DNA of 64,000 nucleotides, from the NCBI RefSeq assembly GCF_945859685.1, contig NC_079149.1, forward strand, positions 25,889,118 through 25,953,117, given 5' to 3'. The DNA is from Eupeodes corollae (taxonomy: Eukaryota; Arthropoda; Insecta; Diptera; Syrphidae). The position numbers and the translations under genes were made by a program. Below, piece by piece: positions 24,401 through 31,955 of this stretch. Below the pieces are notes generated by a model. It made no database searches, was not told the origin of the DNA, and was given only the letters and a program-made list of their open reading frames with translations. Numbering within the stretch: the first letter of the stretch is position 1; each line of letters opens with the position of its first letter.

Positions 24401-27230
24401 TTATTTGTGTCGCTCTAAAAACTTAGTGAAAAACTTCTTAACTATCAATAAAAGACATCAACATTTCACCAATCATATAACCGTCATATTATCACTTTAA
24501 CTGGCAAAAATATTTTTTTTATTTTCATTTAATCCAACTTCAGTCAGTCAAATTGTTCATTTGTACCATAAAAAACATAACTAAATAATTAAATCTGACA
24601 TCTATACAAATTCGTTAGAAATGTATGTAACTGTCACTTTAAATTGTCAAAAACTATGAAATTTGTTCATTGAATTGAGATTCAGTTTGACAATTAATTA
24701 ATGTTAATCGGTTCCAAATGAGGTCACAAATTCATATATGTGTAACAACATGAAATGATTTGACATCTGTCAAAATCGACACTTTATTGATAATGAATCA
24801 GAGTAAACTCATTTGAAAATTATTTTTCAAACGCTTTAACTTGCACTGCAATTAAAGAAACACTTATTGTTTATGAATACATTTTAGAAACTAGAAAATG
24901 TCAAAAATCGATCCGTCAAACTGAAGTAAGCACAAATTATATTATATACATAACTGTCAATATCAGTGACACAAAATATGACACTTTTTCATGAAAATGT
25001 ATCACACATTCAATGTTAAACAGTAACAAAAATGTCCAACAAAAATAAAGCAACATCATTTGATTTGACATCTGTCAAAATAGAAGCTTTTGTTTGACAT
25101 TTCCTCAGAATCTAGGAAAATGATAGATTTTTAATTTGTGTAATCATAAAATCAGACTTTCAAATCAGAAAAATTGAAAACGTATTCTTTTTTAAGTCTG
25201 AAAAAAACATATTTAAATCATTTAAAGTGACATCTGTCTAAATCGATTTGATTTTAACTGACATATTTTTTACAAAAAGAATCTCAGAAACTAAGAAATG
25301 TAATAAATCGAACCGTCAAATTGCATTCACATTAAGATAAGAATAAAAAGCACAATATAAATCCTTTTAAATGTATATGACGGTCACTTTAATCGTCAAA
25401 TATTATGACAATTTTTCATTTACACATTCAATATTCATCAGTTAATTAAATCATTGAATCTGACATCTCTCAAAATCGAAAAGATTTTTTTTTAATTGAT
25501 TATAAATGACGTTTAATTTCACAAAAAAAATGTCAGCAACTAGGAAATGTAAAAAATCGATCTGTCAAATTACGTTTACATAAGATAAGAATAAAGAGCA
25601 TATAAATCCTTAGAAATTTATATATATCTGTCACTTTAAAAGAAAAAAAATATGAACATTTTTCATTTAATTTATCTGTCACATCTGTCAAAATGGAAGC
25701 ACTTTGTTGGCAATGTTACACACAGCTTATTTGTAAAAGCTTTTCAAAATATAGAACAATTTCCATTAAAATTAAAAAATAACAATCACAAAACGTCAAA
25801 TGTCAACAATTCAACTTATCAAAAATTGATCTGTCAAATTATATTCACAAATAAAATGTTGTTGTTTATAAAAAAAAAAAAACTAAGTTGATTATCGAAG
25901 TAAAAGGTGGTTTTTACAATGAAAGCACAAACAAGAACTAAAGAAAATTATTTAACTGTCACTATAGGTGTCAAGAACTATTCCATTAAGTTAATGTTTA
26001 GTATGACAGTTCATTGTATCAAAGGTAAACAGATCAATTCCAAGATATTGTACTTCTAAGGACAAAGCGGATGCTACTTCCTCTAGTTACTTTTTGAGTT
26101 GTATGTTCAAGAAAAACCGAAGGTTTAGATTTCACTCTCTATTTTTAAAACAAGCCTTTTTTTAAACTGTCAACTCTCAATTCGCAGTGAATTCTTGTTC
26201 GAGTATAATTACTGATAGTTTTTTAGAATTTGGATGAAAAAAAACATTACGGGTGAACGATTTTTTGATTCAACACTTTTGTAGGGAGTTTCAAATTAAA
26301 TAACGCGTTCTTAGATATTGAGTATCTAAATGGCAAACATTTTACTAATATTATGACAGCTGAGTTTGACAGGTGTCAAATTCCAAATTCATGCGCTACC
26401 AACCTAAAACTGCGAAATGTATAAACTTTTACAAGCAAAAGATTGTTTGGACTAAAGTTTCTACAGAAATTAACTACACATGACTGTTTCGATCTAGCAC
26501 ACCTTGTACAATGCACTTGCAATGATTTTGGCGCCATTGCTCTTTGTTATTTCACAAATTCACACAATACTATTTGATTTGACACCCGTCAAAATCGGGA
26601 ATACTTGGTTATAAGAGACAGTAAACTAATCTGGAATTTTTGTTTTGAATATGTACATTGTACGTATAACAATTTTCACTTCGATACACAAAAAACACGC
26701 ATTATTTATAAGAGTATCTCAAATACTAGGAAATGTCAAAAAAAAACGATCTGTCAAATTGCACTTCACATTGAAATTCTTGTCATGTAGGTAACTTTTT
26801 TTCTGTTTTACAATACAATTATGACCATTTTACAAGTACTATGAAATTTAAATCAGCAGAAGACGTTAACTTCAGTAAATTTAAAAATGTGTATACCGTT
26901 CTCAGGAAAAAACACCCTTTTTTCCACTTCACTTCACTCATATTGAAATTAAAAAGAAAACCCAAAATTTTTCGAAAAACCACAATTAACTTTAATGAAT
27001 ATGCAAATCTTTATCTTAAAATTTTGAATTATTTTTTAGTTAATTTAAGAACTTTATTTATTAAAGAAACTCACTCGATTGTTATCTGTGATTCGGTTAA
27101 AAGAATATTTACTACTGCTACTGCCACCTAAGGTGTTGCGAGTAAAATCATCATTAGAGCGTATCTTATCAGCGAAATAGCTCTGCAATTGAGTTACACG
27201 ACTTGGATTGTTAAATGAATAACTACTCAT
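3301..27230 (-). CDS. pnut: septin, SEPT7/peanut group, 3'-partial (six-exon gene model)
   Basis: Septins are GTP-binding proteins that polymerise into filaments at the cell cortex and cytokinetic ring; the fly SEPT7 orthologue is peanut. Joining 27230-27075, 16614-16501, 6013-5497, 5433-5223, 3979-3534 and 3463-3301 gives one open frame of 535 complete residues. Every junction has GT and AG ends. The order is an N-terminal extension (about 1-230) rich in Ser, Asn, Thr and Gly, a P-loop GESGLGKS at 263-270, DTPG at 320-323, AKAD at 401-404, then the conserved block VTNNVHYENYR before the window's last exon. The model stops inside a Lys codon, so at least one further exon, expected to hold the C-terminal coiled coil, lies left of position 1. 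Introns run from 63 bp to over 10 kb and are packed with transposons. The septin domain is certain. Assignment to peanut rests on remembered similarity and is very likely. The two N-terminal exons are inferred from splice sites and phase. Confidence 0.85.
3534..3979 (-). CDS. pnut: pnut exon: G-domain with AKAD motif
   Basis: The acceptor TTTTCAG abuts position 3979 and the donor GTAATA lies at 3533-3528. The exon encodes 148 complete codons, from WVPIIDFVESKYEEYL to RRYPWGIAE. The G4 specificity motif AKAD, which contacts the guanine base, is in VIAKADTMTPEE, and HKIKIYDFP follows. The 5' split codon with the previous exon makes Cys (NSNCW, the septin consensus), and the 3' split codon makes Val (AEVEN). 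Both confirm the splice sites independently. Confidence 0.93.
4676..5115. repeat. (AGAAT)n pentanucleotide microsatellite
   Basis: About 435 bp, nearly pure AGAAT on the plus strand. It starts with an AAAAT-type variant block (4676-4706) and has single interruptions, such as ATAAT near 4766. The 15-nt cycle contains no stop on the minus strand, so it reads as an endless Phe-Tyr-Ser-Ile-Leu string; that is an artefact. It lies in the septin intron 3980-5222. Confidence 0.97.
5223..5433 (-). CDS. pnut: pnut exon: P-loop remainder, switch I/II region
   Basis: The exon begins by completing the Gly codon of the P-loop and continues ESGLGKSTLINSMFLSDIY, giving GxxxxGKS for phosphate binding. It then carries the switch region and VVDTPGFGDAVDNSN, whose DTPG is the G3 motif. 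It ends at donor GTACGT (5222-5217). It is separated from the upstream exon by only 63 bp. Confidence 0.93.
5434..5496 (-). other. 63-bp in-frame intron inside the P-loop codon
   Basis: A minimal fly-type intron begins GTAAGT and ends TTTTAG. Its length is divisible by three and it contains no stop in the septin frame, so retention would insert 21 residues directly into the P-loop glycine instead of truncating the protein. Splicing restores VVGESGLGKS exactly, so removal is the expected main outcome. Confidence 0.9.
5497..6013 (-). CDS. pnut: pnut exon: low-complexity N-terminal region and start of G-domain
   Basis: The acceptor TTTTTATAG precedes 6013 and the donor GTAAGT lies at 5496-5491. 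The frame is open across all 517 bp. The first 130 residues or so are biased: runs of His, Asn/Ser, Thr (TTTTT) and Gly/Val, partly made of CAA/ACA and GGC/GGT repeats. Then comes DGYVGFANLPNQVYRKAVKKGFEF, the conserved septin entry into the G-domain. No ATG serves as an obvious start in this exon's biased part, and the frame stays open to the acceptor, so the protein starts in an upstream exon. The acceptor is phase 0. Confidence 0.88.
6014..9990. other. AT-rich intron with diverged duplications
   Basis: Long noncoding stretch between the 5497-6013 exon and the LINE. Two stretches, about 7910-8220 and 8858-9140, are diverged direct copies; both contain ATTACAATGAAT and AAGTTCTCGAAATAAA. At 9318-9405 is a minus-orientation fragment of the SINE-like repeat. 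The motif TGTCAA recurs through 6330-7080. I see no coding exon. Confidence 0.5.
10003..11720 (-). mobile_element. 5'-truncated non-LTR retrotransposon (jockey/CR1-like), RT region
   Basis: The minus strand encodes most of a reverse transcriptase. GFRCNRSTGDLM, IALDISKAF, AGVPQGSVLSPTLFLIFIND and CFADDST (catalytic FADD) are followed by LGMNI and a thumb/C-terminal region ending RPKLEYNSHIWAGAPK. The main open stretch is 11345-10329, 338 codons. Upstream RT sequence continues to about 11720 but in broken frames. The Asp expected in AFDKVW is Val here. The 3' end lies near 10003, where GGGGTTATTA is shared with the other copies. It is a dead 5'-truncated insertion in the septin intron. Confidence 0.9.
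11721..11980. other. unassigned intron sequence
   Basis: AT-rich DNA between the LINE and the piggyBac-like remnant. No coding or repeat structure noted. Confidence 0.4.
11984..13900 (+). mobile_element. piggyBac-like transposase remnant
   Basis: Plus-strand fragments resemble a PGBD/piggyBac transposase. An acidic N-terminal stretch, DNSSDEDSSDD, lies near 12435-12465. Next come TMELEQFVGICLYICIVQLP and NRFEEIKRFIHFN (about 12770-12930), then AVDEQIIPTKSRSSMRQYN (13046-13105), the catalytic-domain block typical of the family. FFDNWYSSLPLLTYL (about 13300-13350) and a Cys/His-rich tail QRCKVPDCHERSH (about 13735-13775) complete the order. At least four frame changes and internal stops separate them. 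A CCCTTTACTGCAAGTTGG stretch at 11985-12003 may be part of the left end; I could not define both TTAA-flanked termini. Confidence 0.75.
14889..15743 (+). mobile_element. internally deleted DD41D (rosa-like) mariner copy
   Basis: TA-flanked ends AAGGGTGGTG and a degenerate complement near 15743. The ATG at 15001 opens MNNLIGEQRLQIIEFYYQNE as in the 50668 transposase, but about 130 codons covering the rest of the DNA-binding domain and the first catalytic Asp are missing. It resumes at QNCRFWSE, ELPLHPEKVTVWCGLWAGG and DMWFQQDGTTC with the second Asp. A second deletion removes the third Asp block before KPASIDAFEDN. Stops interrupt the frame. It cannot encode an active enzyme but might still be moved in trans if its ends are recognised. 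Confidence 0.85.
15744..16500. other. intron with a short GC-rich island
   Basis: Mostly AT-rich. Between about 16185 and 16320 the composition becomes GC-rich with GGCGGC/CGACGA repeats, 180-310 bp downstream of the small exon on the coding strand. I could not assign an exon or an RNA to it. Confidence 0.4.
16501..16614 (-). CDS. pnut: probable pnut N-terminal exon (proline-rich)
   Basis: Exactly 38 codons lie between acceptor CTACTTACAG and donor CAG|GTAACAT. The translation starts LQSKREMFFKSDSHSS, continues with a PSGPPPTPP proline cluster and ends NNHVNSNSTSQ. Both ends are phase 0, and reading into the 6013 exon gives a continuous Asn/Ser-rich frame. It stands out from the AT-rich surroundings in base composition and codon use. 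I do not recognise the sequence outside this context. It probably encodes a disordered segment before the GTPase. Linking it to pnut is an inference from strand, phase and order. Confidence 0.75.
16615..18300. other. intron
   Basis: AT-rich sequence with a TTTA repeat (about 16855-16885) and a GC-richer CGACGACG patch near 17890-17940. No coding or mobile-element signature recognised. Confidence 0.4.
18305..19290 (+). mobile_element. Tc1/Tc3-like transposase remnant
   Basis: Plus-strand fragments of a Tc3-like transposase. LTKDEIGQILA and LNVVYNYLKDSEKYG represent the N-terminal helix-turn-helix region (18330-18460). AARKSQRLNFATNHQ follows at about 18665-18710. LFSDQTKINLYGPD keeps the first catalytic Asp with a changed neighbour, and HSKGAMEWGAIT follows. 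LDLNIMKNVWGWLSRKVYE (about 19075-19130) marks the third catalytic position, where the expected Glu is Lys. Frameshifts and stops are frequent. An inactive old copy. Confidence 0.8.
20060..20720 (+). mobile_element. non-LTR retrotransposon fragment (RT C-terminal part)
   Basis: Plus-strand pieces read as the thumb/C-terminal part of a LINE reverse transcriptase: a KLFCSGLRC-like stretch near 20235, then VKYLGIWFDQYLYFDRHM near 20345-20400, matching the usual LGIxFDxxLxFxxH motif, followed by an Ala-rich helix. Frames change more than once. There is no catalytic core here. The family is not the same as the copy at 10003-11720. Confidence 0.65.
21450..21660 (-). mobile_element. LINE reverse transcriptase fragment
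   Basis: The minus strand encodes a short RT piece with FSGVPQGSHLGPLLFILFIND, the palm motif just before the catalytic FADD box. It resembles the SGVPQGSHLGPLLF version in the degraded copy around 35585-37200, so the two may be one family. No more than about 65 codons are clear. Confidence 0.75.
21661..22440. other. AT-rich intron
   Basis: No coding signal. Several CTTAAGT-type motifs (near 21740, 21995 and 22030) hint at another degraded element, which I could not delimit. Confidence 0.35.
22445..22956 (+). repeat. 530-bp direct repeat, copy 1
   Basis: About 510 bp closely matching 26030-26553 in the same orientation. Shared blocks include ATTACGGGTGAACGATTTTT, TAACGCGTTCTTAGATATTG and GATTTTGGCGCCATTG. 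It contains the palindromic stretch TTTGACAGGTGTCAAA. No coding frame. It could be a dispersed nonautonomous element or part of a segmental duplication; the 3 kb between the copies shows no retroviral-type genes, so a simple LTR pair is not supported. Confidence 0.85.
22957..24359. other. AT-rich intron between repeats
   Basis: I see nothing coding; a short TATATATC tract lies near 24121-24130. Scattered TGTCA motifs begin near the right end. Confidence 0.4.
24360..26830. repeat. degenerate tandem array with TGTCAAA-type anchors
   Basis: Two anchors recur in alternation. The first, GACATCTGTCAAAATCGA and variants, occurs near 24763, 25066, 25230, 25460, 25680 and 26580. The second, AACTAGGAAATGTCAAAAATCG and variants, near 24890, 25290, 25535 and 26725. 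Units are roughly 170-330 bp and strongly diverged, with indels. There is no coding content. The block is interrupted by the 530-bp repeat copy 2. Confidence 0.7.
26030..26553 (+). repeat. 530-bp direct repeat, copy 2
   Basis: Partner of 22445-22956. It interrupts the degenerate TGTCAAA-rich array, which continues on both sides (for example at 25675-25860 and at 26570-26770). This suggests that it inserted into, or was copied into, an existing array. Confidence 0.85.
27075..27230 (-). CDS. pnut: probable pnut first coding exon (internal promoter isoform)
   Basis: The ATG at 27230 has A at -3 (AAACTATGAGT) and is the first ATG in the frame; upstream in-frame codons contain none. The exon gives 52 codons starting MSSYSFNNPSRV and ending RITDNNR, then donor GTGAGT (27074-27069), phase 0, compatible with the exon at 16614. 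It holds a Gly-Gly-Ser-Ser-Ser-Ser stretch and many Ser, Asn and Arg residues, so it is likely disordered. The sequence upstream (27231-27900) is GC-richer and reads like a 5'UTR and promoter. The alternative is that this exon belongs to a different minus-strand gene; nothing else in the window fits it. Confidence 0.7.
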
Positions 27231-27900
27231 AGTTTGTTTTTTATTGTTCTGGACTCTGACTCTGACGACGCGACGGGACAGGGACGACCGGGCCGATACA
27301 CTTAATTGTTTTTGTTTCACTCAATGACAGACAATAATTAAAACTGCAGGTAATTATTTTCTCTCTTTTTTTCATAAAACAACAATCAGTAAATAAAATA
27401 ATTAATTAAATCAAAAACAATAATAAAAGCTCGATTTCAATATCAATGTTAAACAACACTCATTAAATTCACTCAAAACAAGCGGACAAATAAAAAAAAA
27501 AACAACAACAAAAACAAAATGCAGGGCGCGAAGTTTTTTCGCTTACAATGCACGCAACGCACCAAAAGACTAAACGAACGAAATCAACTGTGGATCGTTA
27601 CTAAAAAGCCACAAAAACCGTTTAACTGGTCCCGCGCGTTTGGTCTTCGCTCTATATTGAGCGGGCTTGAATTTCGTTCTTGTTGTTGTTTTGGTTTGAG
27701 TTTTGGTGGTGGTGGCTGTGGTGGACTTTTTTGTTTGTTTTACCTCAGAGCAGTCATAGCGTTGTTGAACCAGTCTGTCAGCTCTCTGCGAGGAGGCTCT
27801 GAGCTTGTGCGAGAGTTTTCTGTGAATCATTTGGTGGGTGGCCCGGTCGGTGGCTTCGGGCGCAACGCGCAAACCAACTGAACCTAGATGAGGTGAGTTG
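27231..27900 (-). promoter_or_regulatory. probable promoter / 5'UTR of the 27230 start exon
   Basis: Directly upstream of the start ATG the DNA changes from AT-rich to mixed composition with several CG dinucleotides, CAACA/CCACCA-rich stretches and a possible 5'UTR donor (CTGAG|GTAAAAC, near 27743). A minus-strand TCAGTT at 27881-27876 matches the insect initiator consensus. I saw no convincing TATA box or DPE at the right spacing, so the start site is a guess. Confidence 0.4.
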
Positions 27901-28920
27901 GTTAAATAAATGAGTGAGTTTTTAAAACTTGTATCGCTGAAGCCTCATTCTCTTATACTAGACAGACTTCGATCGTAGAAGAAGACGACAAAAAAAAACC
28001 ATCCATCAATCTAGATCGAGGTAGAAAAGTCGAAGAGGAGGGTCGATAGGGAGGGGCAGGGGGTGGTGAGTGAAAGCTCTTTCTTTACCTTATCTGATAT
28101 CAACTCAGCAGCTGTATATCAGCCTTCGTTCGATATATCTACTTATAGGGATAGGTGCAACTTGTGCGATAGGCAAGTCATGCCTAGCCTCTGATAAGTT
28201 TAGGATAAATTGAGTGATTCATAAACAAGACAAAAGATTCCGATAGAGAGAAAAGGTGTGTGTATAAAAGGTACCTGGTATCTAGTTTTGGAGTATGGAA
28301 TTTTTTCTATTGACTGAAATTATACACAACTTTTTTTTTATAGACAGTAAGACAGACTTCAAAGATTTTCCCTTCGTAAATAGCTCACTCATCTTCAGAG
28401 AGAGGTACGTTTTTAAAGGGGAAAACAGAAAATTTCAAAAACAAATAAGGAAGGTTGAAAACAAAAACATGACTTGGAAAAGTCATACTCAGATACGAGA
28501 AAAGGTATCTACAAGGTAGGAGTATTTACACATGTATCCATAAGATACACGGTGAGAAATGTTGTCAATGAATAAAAGAGAAGGGGTTGTAGCGCACAAA
28601 TGTCTGTGTTCTTTTGAAAAGATAATATCGTGTGATGGTTTGATGACTTGCATTATTTTCTTTGAGTGACGTTTGAAATTAGGTAATTCAATAATAAAAA
28701 GAACAAAAGAAAATAAAAACGTCATATAAGTTAGATAAGACAAAAAAAAAACTATTTACAGTGGGAGAGTTTCTTTGGAAGATTAGACAAAACTGAATTT
28801 ATGAAAAAAATTGCAATATAAAAACAGAAATTTTTAAGTATGAGACGACTAAAGCTCAGCTTACATTGAATGCATTGAACAGTTTGACGTTACATATTGT
28901 GAATTCGTGGTCTAAAAAAA
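27901..28920. other. sequence upstream of the start exon
   Basis: Mixed composition near 27900-28100 with a purine-rich GAGGAGGGTCGATAGGGAGG stretch, then AT-rich. It may hold regulatory DNA of the internal promoter. I recognise no coding exon. Confidence 0.35.
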
Positions 28921-28929
28921 GTATGTTTA

Positions 28930-29058
28930 AATTAGCTATTGGTAGCACCCGTGCGTTGGACTGTCGTGCAAGGGGTCGTGGGTTCAATGCCTACCTGTGC
29001 TACCTAACTTTTTTCACGGGTACTGCCTAATGCGAGGAATTGACAAATCCTCCTAAAG
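28930..29058 (+). mobile_element. tRNA-derived SINE, head part
   Basis: Begins GGTAGCACCCGTGCGTTGG (box-A-like) and has GGGTTCAATGC (box-B-like, 28980-28990), then CTACCTGTGCTACC closing a tRNA-like end. The spacing of A and B boxes fits an RNA polymerase III promoter. The tRNA fold is degraded and no CCA or intact anticodon arm is clear, so this is a SINE and not a tRNA gene. The element is cut at about 29058 by an inverted-repeat insertion and resumes at 29470. Confidence 0.75.
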
Positions 29059-29466
29059 ACCTTTTTTACACAAGACGATTTCGTCCGTACGTTTAAAATC
29101 CGTACGGTTTTTTTTCCGTACGGACTTTCTTTTCACACATAACGTATTTTACCCGTGAATCATCTGCGTTTGGTTACAATTTACTCGTAGATATTTTTCT
29201 TTAGTACAAGTGGCCACAAGAACGGACGGCAGACGAATAAAAATCGTCTTTTGTGAATGCGGTCGCGTAGTCACGTACGCCACTGATAAGACGGCGACGA
29301 CACGATCGCCGTATATTTCAGTCGTTGAGACGGCTGTTTTAAATCGTACGTACGGAAAAATAGCCGTCTCCGTCAGGTGTGAAAGCTTTATTTAATTTTG
29401 TTAATGGCTCACGGATAAAAACCGTACGGATTTAAACCGTACGGACGCAACCATCACGTGTGAAAG
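29059..29466. mobile_element. MITE-like insertion with CCGTACGG-rich inverted ends
   Basis: About 400 bp sit between the two halves of the SINE. The left end (29060-29120) and the right end (29405-29466) are long imperfect inverted repeats of about 55 bp. Both contain TCCGTACGG units, TTTAAA and a TTTTTATCCGT-like stretch. The middle has more CGTACG palindromes and CGACGACACGATCG. The only open stretch (29210-29395) contains no recognisable domain and I do not call it a gene. The target duplication is unclear. Confidence 0.7.
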
Positions 29467-29469
29467 AAG

Positions 29470-29655
29470 CCAAATAATTCTTGTCATGGAAATTGCTTTT
29501 TCAAATTAGCAGTTCGGATTCGGCATAAAAACTGTAGGTCCCTCCATCCCTGACAAGAGTACTTGCACACAGGAATGGTTGAGAGTTGTAAGTCACTAGG
29601 CCTGGTTCTTCATAGACTGTTGCTCCACCTAATTTATATATTTTTAGCTACTGAT
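29470..29655 (+). mobile_element. SINE, tail part
   Basis: Continues the SINE after the insertion: AATTCTTGTCATGG, then GTTCGGATTCGGCATAAAAA, CACACAGGAATGGTTGAGAG and TTGTAAGTCACTAGGCC, ending in an AT-rich tail. The same tail occurs in minus orientation at about 598-700, 9318-9405, 40285-40410 and 60515-60590, showing it is dispersed. Confidence 0.8.
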
Positions 29656-29909
29656 TAATTTTACAGGGCCCGTAAGGCTGATAACCAATTGATTGTGATT
29701 TCAAAATTTGAATGATGCAGCAGTTTCGGGTCCTTTTTATGATAATTTAGTGCCCTAATCTCATCAAGCTCAGCATACTTAAAGTTTGAGAGGAATATAA
29801 CTAAAATTATTAAGCACAAAAAGAGGCTTCGTATTTCGAACCATTCTATAACTTTACGAACCTGATTTGTTCACGGAAATAGTTTACTTTGTATCTTGAA
29901 AATCGAGCA

Positions 29910-30195
29910 ATAAAGGGGTTATGAAAACCCCTTAATTTTAAATGCAGTGCGAGCAGACAGAAATTAGGTTAAGAAAGAAGATATACTGATGTGCATTAGT
30001 GTTGAATGTTTGAACAATAATTGGGAAAGCAATATTCAAAATTCGTGAAGTCCGGCTGAAAAAGGATTCTCTTTGCTCGATTTTGAAACAGAGTTCACAA
30101 AACTCTAAACTTTCTGTTTTTTTTTGTTCTTCTAGTAAGAAAAAATATTCAATGTTTACAAATGATTTATGTCCCACTGTGCCATACATTCTGTT
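29910..30195 (-). mobile_element. LINE 3' fragment, same family as 10003-11720
   Basis: A severely 5'-truncated copy. The minus strand reads QRESFFSRTSRILNIAFP and ends SVCSHCI, the C-terminal and 3' end shared with the other copies, then GGGGTTTTCATAACCCC near 29915. No RT core is present. Confidence 0.8.
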
Positions 30196-30834
30196 CTAGG
30201 TATAAGTCGTGATAAAAAGAAGTAACCAATCTTGCATTGAAACGTGATATATGTATGAAGACACAACACTTAATCACAACATTTTTAAAATATATTGAGT
30301 ATTTTTTAAAATGCAATTGAAAATATTTTTTTGATTTTTTTCTTTAAGTTTTAGGTTAAATGGTTTTTTAGTTAAGATTCAAGTCTCAAATGTTCAGGTA
30401 AGTTTTATTTTGAAGTTAGTATTTTTTCTTAAAAATGTGTTCAATAGTTTACTTAAATTTAGTTGAGATTAGATTGTGGATTTTTAAGGAAAATTAAATA
30501 AAATTTTGAACATAAGCATCAAAATGAAACTAAGAGATTTTTTAGACTCTATCAACATGTTTAGTATTTATTACTTAGATCTAAGGCCGAAAGGACTTTT
30601 CGTCCAAAACCGTAACACTCTAAGTGTCATAAAGCCCAAAATTGGTCGCAAAGCCCAAAAAAATCACTAAAGAAGTCAAAGCGAATGTCGAACTTGCAAA
30701 TAAATTTTAAAAAAGAGGCTGGGATGCGAACCACACTGATAACTTCAAATCCCGTCTGTCTTTTGACTTGCTTAAAAGTTTGTCTATATGTACTCGTATT
30801 AATTTTTACCAAATTTTCGTACTATTTTTTGTAG
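30196..30834. other. unassigned AT-rich stretch
   Basis: No coding signal. TCATAAAGCCCAAAA-type motifs near 30625 recur in variant form at 32100-32280 and 32635. Confidence 0.35.
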
Positions 30835-31440
30835 ATTTTATATTTTATGAAAAAACGGACTGTTGGATTGTATATAAAAATTACTGAATATCGAAAAAAA
30901 TATTTTCTGTAAAATAAAATTAGTTTGAAGCCAATATTCCAAATTTTTGAAAAGATATTTGAGTCGAAAATAAATTTTTACCAACTTTTATTAATTTTTT
31001 TTTTAGGTTTTTATTTTTTGTAAAAAAACTGTCAATTCAATTTTTTTCAAAATTTTACTGAATGTTGAAAACAAAAAATATTGTTAAAGATAAAAGTAAA
31101 TTAAAGCCAATATCTCAAAGTTTTGAAAAGATATTTGAGTCGAAAATCAATTTTTACCAACTTTTATTAATTTTGTTTAGGTTTTTAATTTTTGTAAAAA
31201 CTGTCAATTCAATTTTTCTCAAAATTTTGCAGAATGTTAAAAACAATATTTTCTATAAGATAAAATAAGTTTGAAGCCTAACTTTCAAGTTTTTGAAAAG
31301 GTATTTGAATCGATATTCAATTTTTACCAACTTTGAGTAATGTTTTTTTTAGATTTTTATTTTTTATAAAAAAAACTGTCAATTCGATTTTTCTCAAAAT
31401 TTAATCAGATATCAAAAACTTTATTCTTCGTTACACAAAA
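30835..31440 (+). repeat. about 175-bp tandem repeat array
   Basis: Roughly three and a half units. AACTGTCAATTC-type starts recur near 30850 (variant), 31025, 31200 and 31375. Each unit also contains GAAAAGATATTTGAGTCGA and ATTTTTACCAACTTT. The same unit family forms the array at 52595-53130. Confidence 0.85.
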
Positions 31441-31955
31441 TTGTTTTGGAGATGAAATCATATTTTAGTTGTAAAATTTTGGAGGTGACAAATTTTTTTT
31501 CCAGTTTTTTTTTGATTTATAAAAAAAAAAGTTAAATGGATTTTTTCAAAAAATATATTTCCTTTATATCACGTTAAAATATATTATATAAAACTTTAAT
31601 TCAAGCCTCTAGCGTTTTTGGTTCGTAAGATATTTAGGGTTAACCAAAATGTTCACCATTTTTTCAAATTGCTATGGTAAGAAAACCACCCACGCAATTT
31701 GCTTGAGAGCCCTTTCTGCCTTATTATCTGTTTAACAAAATTTATTTGAAGTCGATATAGCTTCTGGTTCTTGAGCTATGGACGACGAAAAAAACGTCGC
31801 GAACGTACGAACGTACGTACACACGCACGCACAGACATCTTTCTAAAAATCTTTTATGTCGACTCTAGGGACCTTGAAACGTCGAGAAATGTCAAAATTT
31901 TCAATTTGACAAATCGGACCCATTACAATAACTTCCTATGGGAAGTTAATAAAAG
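31441..31955 (+). mobile_element. nonautonomous element body next to the tandem array (Helitron/DINE-like candidate)
   Basis: Distinctive non-coding sequence: GAGCTATGGACGACGAAAAA, then ACGAACGTACGTACACACGC and a terminal segment ATTACAATAACTTCCTATGG followed by GAAGTTAATA. A diverged inverted copy of that last segment sits at about 19970-20030. A short conserved body beside about 175-bp tandem repeats resembles DINE-1/Helentron architecture. I did not see a diagnostic terminal hairpin and CTRR end, so the class is inferred. Confidence 0.5.

Noticed and set aside
22445..26553. LTR retrotransposon formed by the 530-bp direct repeats
   Set aside because: The 3 kb between them has no gag or pol trace, and the repeats do not show clear TG...CA ends.
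27519..27881. Overlapping open frames on both strands near the start exon
   Set aside because: Low-complexity, no ATG-supported conserved protein; fits 5'UTR/promoter composition better.
28930..29000. Possible tRNA gene
   Set aside because: Box A and B are present, but the cloverleaf is not intact and related heads and tails are dispersed in the window, so it is a SINE.
29210..29395. Open frame inside the CCGTACGG element
   Set aside because: Short, no domain, and its CG-rich composition comes from the element's palindromes.
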